Part shown: piece after piece, positions 57,691-64,000 of the stretch
Numbering within the stretch: the stretch's first letter is position 1
How the letters are laid out: each line of letters opens with the position of its first letter
Assembly (NCBI GenBank): GCA_031841125.1
Contig: CM063106.1
Location: 43,017,806-43,081,805, forward strand
Reading direction: 5' to 3'
Length of the DNA stretch: 64,000 nucleotides
Source of the DNA: Acanthococcus lagerstroemiae
Lineage: Eukaryota > Arthropoda > Insecta > Hemiptera > Eriococcidae
Notes under the pieces: generated by a model
Database searches by the model: none
What the model saw: the letters and a program-made list of their open reading frames with translations, nothing else
Told to the model about the DNA's origin: nothing
Made by a program: the position numbers and the translations under genes

Positions 57691-58089
57691 GCTTCCAATC
57701 ACCGGCGGCATAGAAGAGTCAAACTATTTTATCACAGACTGTCATAACATATTCCTAGACTGCGAAATGGAACTCAGCAAATGTGTATACGTCGCACAAG
57801 ACCCGCTAAAAAATACAGCGCCCACTCATTGGGCACCATTCCAGAAGGTACGGCATACATGGGGCCACTTCACCGACCGACCAAGACACTGATTCGACAG
57901 TCCAGACACAACGGACAAATTGTCAGTCGAGCTGTACGCTAGTCCAGAAGGTGCAGAAGAAAACGTCGAGATATTCATCGCGCCAGCAACCTGGAGCGAG
58001 AATTAGCACAAAGGCAGAAAACGAAACCGTTCTATCAGTATGTATCAAAAGGTCAGGACGGTAATGAACTTCTCTCTCTGCAGGAACAG

Positions 58090-59704
58090 TAGGGTGGAAC
58101 GAAAACGGCCTTTAAAAAAAAATTTCGAATTTTGAAAACGCTGACATCAGAAAGGGTGCCTTTTGGTCTAAAAATAATGTGTGCAAAATTTCATTGAAAA
58201 ATATCAAAGATTTTAATGGGATAAATGGATTTGAAGTTTGAATGTACGACTACTTCGACCGATACGGCGAGGTGACGCGTCACCGCTCGCTAGACGCCGC
58301 CAGCGCCACGGGGAACCAAGTTCTTTGTATTGTATCTGTTTTTTTGAAGAAAAAAGTAGCTATAGAAACTTGGGTTCCGTTTCCTGTGTTCTTCTAAATG
58401 AAATGCAAATGTTTTTTCATAAAATAAAAAAGCTGATAGGTCTATAGGAGTATTGTATTGAGATTATGTTTGTTTTCTTTCATTTTGTGTACGTATCTAC
58501 CTACTGCTCTTATGCTCGGATTGTTGACTCAATATTTAGTTCGATTAGTTCATGGTCGTTGGTCGTGTCAACGTGCGTGTATCTCTTCAAAATGTCTAGT
58601 CGTAAAAAGTGCGAATTATTTGGAAAGTATACGGATTTTAACGAGCGCGTTTTGCCGACTCGCAGTGACGTGTTGAGATGTTTTTTAGCAGTTCGCGAGA
58701 GTCAGAAATCTGAAAAGTGCAGTAAAAATCCATCTCATAAAGAAGTTTCGATCGCGGTCGCGAAAAAGATGTTAGAAATTTAGAAAATGGCATCCATCCC
58801 AACTGTTTCTTTGCAACAAGTTTCGTCGTTGGTTAAAACATATTTCGAAAAATACCAAAGAATAATTAAAAACAGTAAAAATACTAAATACAAAGTGCAA
58901 GTGACCGCGTTTAAAAATCAAGCCGAAACTTTATTTGACATTAATTTGTAGTTGTAAGTGTGCCGAACTTGCAAACTGTAATTGTAACAGAACCCGAAAA
59001 GTCCCTTTTCTCGAACATGAATTTTTAATAGACCAGAGAAGTGGAAGAAAAATGGCTATCGGTAATGTGGATGTAGCTATCACGAAAAAGCTCGTGAGAA
59101 TGGAAGAGCGGTTCAATTAACAACGACAGCGTCCTCATGTGTTTGCGGTCAAGACGGACGCGATGGATACATTCTAGCTACTTTAAAGTCCCGCAGTCTG
59201 AATCCGAAATTTGAAAAAAAAAACCGATTATTTTGATAATTGTTAATTTTGTATAGTACTTATAATAGGTATGTTAACGTAGAATTTTTTCGATTTTTCA
59301 AGTGTTGATTTTGTGTAGTACGAGCTATTCTTCTCAAATGTGTCAATTTTGTACAATAAAAATAAGTTCGGAATTTTTTTCTTCGATTCAATTTGAGTAT
59401 TGTGATAATAAGAAAAATAAGACACCGTAAATACGAAGTTAAAATCATATTCTATTACTAGTGTACTGAAATAAGTATGGGTCGCGTACGCCGGCGGTAC
59501 CTGCTACTTGATACCGCGACGCGCAACGAGCGTTCACGTAACTCGTTCGATTGAGGCGCGCTAGAACTTCAAATCCATTTATCCCATTAAAATCTTTAAT
59601 ATTTTTGAATGAAATTTTGCACACTTTATTTTTAGACCAAAAGGCACCCTTTCTGATGTCAGCGTTTTCAAAATTCGAAAATTTTTTTTTTTCGTTCCAC
59701 CCTA
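58090..59704 (+). mobile_element. hAT-like transposon, 1615 bp, about 145-bp inverted termini
   Basis: The left arm (58090-58237) and right arm (59565-59704) are about 95% reverse complements; both start tagggtggaacgaaaa. A perfect 8-bp direct repeat aggaacag flanks the element (58082-58089 and 59705-59712). The 8-bp duplication points to hAT or a related superfamily (P, Merlin-like). The interior carries one broken Cys-rich gene and no recognisable transposase core. Confidence 0.9.
58592..59118 (+). pseudogene. Broken Cys-rich protein gene of the hAT-like element
   Basis: It starts MSSRKKCELFGKYTDFNERV. An in-frame TAG (58781-58783) follows MLEI, and the frame then continues KMASIPTVSLQQVSSLVK to about 58948. 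A frameshift leads to CSCKCAELANCNCNRTRKVP and FLIDQRSGRKMAIGNVDV (to 59118). The C-x-C-rich block followed by a basic DQR..RKM segment looks like the N-terminal part of an arthropod transposon protein family of unknown function. The lesions mean this copy is dead unless supplied in trans. Confidence 0.55.
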
Positions 59705-59877
59705 AGGAACAGGTTGATAATGCATCCGCGGCTACAACACGCAAAGCGAAACAGATGCAGGGTAATAAAACATCCTCAAACTCAAATGCGTAGCCGGACA
59801 ATAAACAGCCGAAATGCCGCTATTGTCCGGAATGGCATTTTCATTGGTACTGCCCCGTTTTATTGGAAGGAGCGAAT

Positions 59878-60043
59878 AATTGTGACCTGACTCGTGAAAA
59901 GGCGGTTAAGGGGCAAAAAAAAAATGGAATTTCAGATTTCCGATGTTTCCTATCGGAAATTTCATGCACTTTCACATAGAATTAACGAAAATTTTTTTTT
60001 TTAATTTGCTCCTTAATCGCCTTTTCACGAGTCTGTCACAATT
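59878..60043. mobile_element. Hairpin MITE, 166 bp
   Basis: Left arm aattgtgacctgactcgtga and right arm (reverse complement aattgtgacagactcgtgaa) continue through aaaggcg(g/a)ttaagg, about 45 bp each. The centre is A/T-rich. No clear target duplication. Confidence 0.7.
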
Positions 60044-60107
60044 GGGTTTTCGGTCCATTTTATCTAATGCTATTTGAATACTTTTTTTAATTTTTCAATT
60101 CTTTCTT

Positions 60108-60355
60108 TTGCGACTTGGATTCGTCCAAGTCCGACCTATAAATAATAGCAGTAGTTATCTAATTTGGAATATGATATTTTATTCTGAATATTTTTATCTG
60201 ATTCTTTCAATGGCCTCAATGGGCAGTAAGAATAATTTTTTGGCTGTTCCAAATACCGACAGGACATACATATTATCAAACATTTATTATTTTGTTTAAA
60301 AAATTGTTATGAAATATGAACGAAAATGTAAGTAAATTTTTTATTTTCTTTTAAA
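60108..60355 (+). repeat. Dispersed direct repeat R1, copy 1 (copy 2 at 61719-62000)
   Basis: Shared blocks: gacttg(g)attcgtccaagt / gacttgaatttgtccaagt, then gtccgac.t.taaat.atag, aatttggaatangatatttt, gaatattt and gcc(t/c)(c/t)aatgggcagta. The copies run in the same direction 1.6 kb apart. Confidence 0.7.
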
Positions 60356-61300
60356 AGGAGTGTAAAAAAAAAAAGAAATGTAAAAAAAAATAAAGAGAAG
60401 AGAGAAAGGTAGGAATTCGAAAGGTATACGCAATGCAGTCAGGGGTGCGTAGAATTTCCCCTGTACGAAAATATTAAGTCAGGATTGTTCGAATGTTTAT
60501 ATTGATGGACTTAACATGAGTGGCTTATGCGCTAAAATTCTACCATATCTACAAATACATTATTTACAGAGAATGGGCGGATAGATGGATAGCCGGACGG
60601 GAACTGCTCAGGCGAGGTACCTACAACAGAGTTGAAAACCACGTTTGAGTACGGGCACAAAACACTACTGCACCGTAGCCCAAAACCAATAACATAGCCA
60701 AGCATTTAAGCGATCCTATTCTCTGGCCCAGTATCCGACTAGCACCAACATACCAGGGGGTTCATACCTAGCCCGCACAAATGCCTATAGGTACCCTGGT
60801 AGTGCCGGCCCTGAGGCTGTGCTGCAGTTCAGTATGCTGTCCGGAGACTCGACCGAATGCTCACAGCCGGAATCCACATTATCGCCTGGGTAGGGTAACG
60901 TCTAAACCCTGCATAGTGGAGAGCCTGGGGCGTCAACTACGCCCCCGCGGCGAGAAAGTATTGCGAGCAAGCGTAAATATAAAAGCAGATTAAAAAGCCA
61001 TAACAAAATGTGTACTCAGTGAGCAAAACTCACCCCAAATTGATGTCTCTCGCCAACACCACAAAATACGCGACGATACTTTCGAAATACGGCTCACACA
61101 CGAGTCAAATTTCCTGCAACGGACTTTTACCGCCGTCGTTAACTAAATGCCACGAGGCACGAGCCCGCAAACGCGAAGACCTTGGCACAAGGGATGCGTT
61201 CCTCGCCCTCTAGCAGGTTCTCCAGGCAAACCAGTCATGCATACAAGCGGGTGAAAGCGGAGAGAAACGAAGCGACAAGCGCGTAAGATTCGACCCTATA
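60356..61300. other. Moderately GC segment without a recognisable gene
   Basis: From 60580 to 61260 base composition is more even than the flanks and codon-like, but every frame is interrupted and I recognise no domain. It may be the 5' untranslated or LTR-type region of a retroelement. Uncertain. Confidence 0.35.
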
Positions 61301-61380
61301 CAGGGTGTATTTATTTAGACAGAAATTTACTCTTACAGGAGGAAAATTTGAAATTATGAATAGGTACTTTAATTAAAGTC

Positions 61381-61500
61381 AACATTCAACTTGACCAGTT
61401 GAGGCGATAGCACACAATATGTTTTTACTTGTTTGTTCCTTTCACTTTTTTTTGGAGTGGGTGAAATTTTTTTTGTCATGAATAATTTATTATTTTTAGA
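61381..61500 (+). repeat. Dispersed direct repeat R2, copy 1 (copy 2 at 62032-62160)
   Basis: Shared blocks: gtcaa..tt(c/g)aactt(g/a).a(c)cagttgaggcgatag and gtcat(g/a)(a/g)ataat, with a similar spacer length. With repeat R1 it makes an R2-R1-R2 order between 61381 and 62160. Confidence 0.65.
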
Positions 61501-61718
61501 AATTTTTGTGCCGAAGGACAAATTTTTTCGCATTAAGAAACAACTTTGCTTTTTTTACTAACAAAGAAGGGGAGGCTTTTATTCAAAGAGAAAAACTAAA
61601 TTTTTTTTCCCCGAAAAAAAAAAATGAATTATTTTATTTTGGATTACGATTATATCTCCTATTTTGTGAGTTTTGGTTTTTGGTGAATTCCATCGTAATC
61701 CTATATTTCAATAGTTTC

Positions 61719-62000
61719 CTTTGTGACTTGAATTTGTCCAAGTCCGACTTGTAAATTATAGTAGTAGTCCTGCTTCGGTATTTGAATTTTGGTGTGTTTG
61801 TAATCGAATTTGGAATACGATATTTTATTCTGAATATTTCTATTTTATTTTTGCAGTGGCCCTAATGGGCAGTACCAAAAGTTCTTTGGACAACTCCAAA
61901 AAACAACAGTACATACGCACATGTTCAAAAATTTAATTTATTTAAAAAAATACTTACAAAATATTAACGAAAACGAAAGTAATTTTTTCAAATTTTAAAA
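61719..62000 (+). repeat. Dispersed direct repeat R1, copy 2
   Basis: Diverged copy of 60108-60355; see that entry. It ends in a tacttacaaaatattaacg block comparable to gttatgaaatatgaacg of copy 1. Confidence 0.7.
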
Positions 62001-62031
62001 CGAGGAAAATTTGAGAAGAGATACTCTATTG

Positions 62032-62160
62032 AAAGTCAAGGTTGCACTTAAACAGTTGAGGCGATAGTGCGCAATTTCTTTATTCACTGGGTTCTTTTAC
62101 ATTTTCTGGGAAGGGAAGCAAAACTTTCTTCTGTCATAGATAATTATTTTTTTTAATTTT
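62032..62160 (+). repeat. Dispersed direct repeat R2, copy 2
   Basis: Diverged copy of 61381-61500, about 650 bp away in the same orientation. Confidence 0.65.
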
Positions 62161-62628
62161 CAAGTCAAACGACAAATTTTTTGCAGCAAAACACAATTTT
62201 CTTTCTTCATAAATACAAACCCTCGATCATCACCCAGTCCTCCATCTAGCCTCCGCCCCGATCACCCTCCACCATTAGGACCTCGTCCACGACCACCCCC
62301 ACACCACTATGGCCTTCATTTCTGTCCACGTACCACACCCCTACCAAGACCTCTTCACCCATCACTACGCCCTACCCAATTGCGGCCTTAATCCCTCGCT
62401 ATAACTTTCCCCTTCCACTGCTCCTTCTCTGCGGCCTCCACGCCCCAACTCCTTTGAAGATCCTCTGGTCCTCCACTCAGGAGCTCCCGCCAACATGACC
62501 ACATTTCCCCTTTAGACCCCCGCAACCAGCCCCTCCCGCACCATGGCTTTTATTTCCCTGTCCGGTTCCTCTTTCACCCAGGACTTCCTCCTCCACCAGG
62601 ACCTCTTACTGAGAAAAAGGAGCAGGGT
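62161..62628. other. C-rich non-coding tract
   Basis: Strongly pyrimidine/C-rich on the plus strand (62220-62620), comparable to 49200-49570. No coding evidence. Confidence 0.4.
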
Positions 62629-63050
62629 AGGTAACCCGCAATGGTGTTTTCCTCTCCCGGAGACGGTGGTGGTGGCAGCGGCGGCGGATTTTACTATTTT
62701 AGTATATAGAGAGATATGTCTTTTTATGTCTTATTATACTGGTTATGTCTTAAAATTTGGAGATCTTTCATGTTAGAACAAATTATGTCCTTGAAAGTAG
62801 CTGATCTGCCCTGCAATTTTTCTGATTTCGAGGTAGGCAACCCGCAGTGCGTTTTTTTCTCCCAGAGGTGGCGGCGGCGGATTTTACTCCTTCGCGACCT
62901 TCCCCCTCCCCCAATATCTCCCAAGATCCCTCCTCCACTATGAACCCCCTCCCAAAAGTTGGGCTACCCCTGGAGAAATGAGCAATTAAGGGACAGGGTA
63001 GGCAGTCCGCAGTGGTTTTCTTTTCTCCCGGAGGCACCGTGCAACCACGC
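62629..63050 (+). repeat. Dispersed repeat family of 19335-19588, further copies
   Basis: Block 62742-62890 matches 19342-19510: ttaaaatttggagatctttc, gtccttgaaagtagctgatc, ggtaggcaacccgcagtgcg, then a ggc-rich tract and ggcggattttact. Partial copies start at 62629 (ggtaacccgcaatgg) and 62996 (ggtaggcagtccgcagtgg). The unit therefore recurs three times within 420 bp. Confidence 0.75.
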
Positions 63051-64000
63051 AGCCACCGCCTATAATTTTGGAAAAATTGTCAGTGAATAGATCTAATGAG
63101 GTGATGATGACCTAAGGACCTGAGATCTCAGAGTCCAAGGTAGTTGGTCAGCCGTATTCAGGAACTCTATAAAATAAATCGAAGCCCTCAAGATTTCCGA
63201 TCACTCACCTCTTTTAGCAGGTTGAGAATTATTTTAAAAAATATAATAATAACTTCAAATACAAGAATATTTCTATGGGCAACCTTCTTACGACCCACAA
63301 TTTCAATATTGTCTGCAACCAATGATTAAAGAGTTCGATGAAACAAGAATGTTAGCCTTGCACTAATTTCCATGAGTTAAATTAAGAAACGAAGGGGAAA
63401 CGTGCTGCTTTCCTTGACGCCGAAGGCGGCTTATTTTGTCGCACCGTGCCAATCGTGGGCGTCGCTGGGGGAGGGGGTAGACGGGTAATTTCGATTCCCA
63501 AAGAAGTTACGGGGGTAGAAATGATCAAAATTACCACCCAAATTCAACGGCCAATAATTATATTTATAGGTACTTGCATTTATAAGAAATCTGTAATCCA
63601 TACAAGTAGTGTACGGTAGACATTTCAAGAAAATCGGTGTTGACGGACTTCAAATTACGCCCTTCTACTAACCCTGTCGAGAGGGGGGGGGAATACGTGG
63701 GTCCGGACTTTCAGGAGGGCCCGATATTTTTAAAAGACCTGAATTTCAACGCTTACGGCAACATCATACTGTACATCAATCAGCAATCACTCTTTACACT
63801 ATGAAAGAAATCTCTTATCCCGTAGCTTATAATTTTTTCCAATCGGACAAAAGAAAAAGATGAACTGGAAGAAGGAGGGCCCGTGGAAATTCCCCCCGGG
63901 CCCTCTTTTTCTCTCTACGGGGTTGTCCTCTACCCATACAGTCCTTATTGGAATTGTCACAGACGTGTACTACTGACACCATGCGTAGAGATAAGGTGCA
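63051..64000. other. Intergenic, nothing recognised
   Basis: No conserved ORF. A G run at 63684-63692 and repeated gagggcccg/gggccctc motifs (63715-63905) are the only structure seen. Confidence 0.4.

Larger units (their letters stand above)
57880..59860 (+). pseudogene. Gag-like ORF split by an hAT-type insertion
   Basis: The plus-strand frame before the insertion reads ASNLERELAQRQKTKPFYQY then GNELLSLQEQ up to 58089. The same frame continues after 59712 with VDNASAATTRKAKQMQGN and, after one stop, a CRYCPEWHFHWYC zinc-finger-like block near 59814-59855. It is Lys/Gln-rich and coiled-coil-like upstream of the zinc module, suggesting the C-terminal half of a retroelement Gag. The element family is not identified. 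Confidence 0.5.

Overview
The window is animal nuclear DNA: AT-rich, full of short spliced exons with GT..AG borders, and crowded with transposons. A small mitochondrial COX1 fragment (36672-36800) has an insect-like, Ile/Asn/Ser-rich translation. The transposase families also fit an insect, most plausibly a sap-feeding hemipteran (aphid, scale or mealybug type). That placement is inference; no species-level marker is present.

The one conventional host gene is on the minus strand from 33897 to 4489. It is the complete coding sequence of a CSPG4/NG2-type transmembrane proteoglycan, the orthologue of Drosophila kon-tiki. I traced 23 coding exons whose lengths total 7089 nt (2362 codons plus stop), with every junction in frame. 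The product has a signal peptide, two laminin-G domains, a Cys-rich EGF-like stretch, a long CSPG-repeat array, one membrane span and a short tail ending in QYWV, a PDZ-binding motif. Its large introns act as transposon sinks. Intron 22 (6418-14946) holds an RTE LINE split by a 2.4-kb terminal-inverted-repeat element, which carries a second RTE copy, itself split by a tRNA-derived SINE. It also holds a Penelope-type fragment with a GIY-YIG nuclease bounded by inverted repeats, and several MITEs. Intron 17 (16860-20756) holds a Jockey-like LINE and hAT MITEs.

Upstream of kon (34 kb onward) there is no clear conventional host gene and mobile DNA dominates. In order: a TA-flanked 1.4-kb inverted-repeat element, a near-perfect hairpin hAT MITE, a DUF4806-like remnant, the COX1 NUMT, and an old Copia-type element. 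That Copia element appears broken by a 3.4-kb transposon (TCGA target duplication, Sola-like, spliced transposase with duplicated exons) and by a young 4.9-kb Ty3/gypsy element (LTRs differing at one of 278 positions, TACA duplication). Further right are a Copia-type Gag, a MITE, a two-exon Myb/SANT-like gene, a zinc-knuckle gag remnant and a tandem repeat. That repeat runs into a 141-nt T run and a 147-nt G run, almost certainly an assembly artefact. Next is an 866-codon ORF that appears to fuse a MULE-type DDE transposase to a USP-like cysteine-protease domain.

The last 7 kb hold a 1.6-kb hAT-like element with a perfect 8-bp target duplication that splits a gag-like frame, a hairpin MITE, and dispersed repeats, one of which recurs in kon intron 17. 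Many frame breaks in the transposon genes fall at or near homopolymer runs, so some may be consensus errors rather than true decay.
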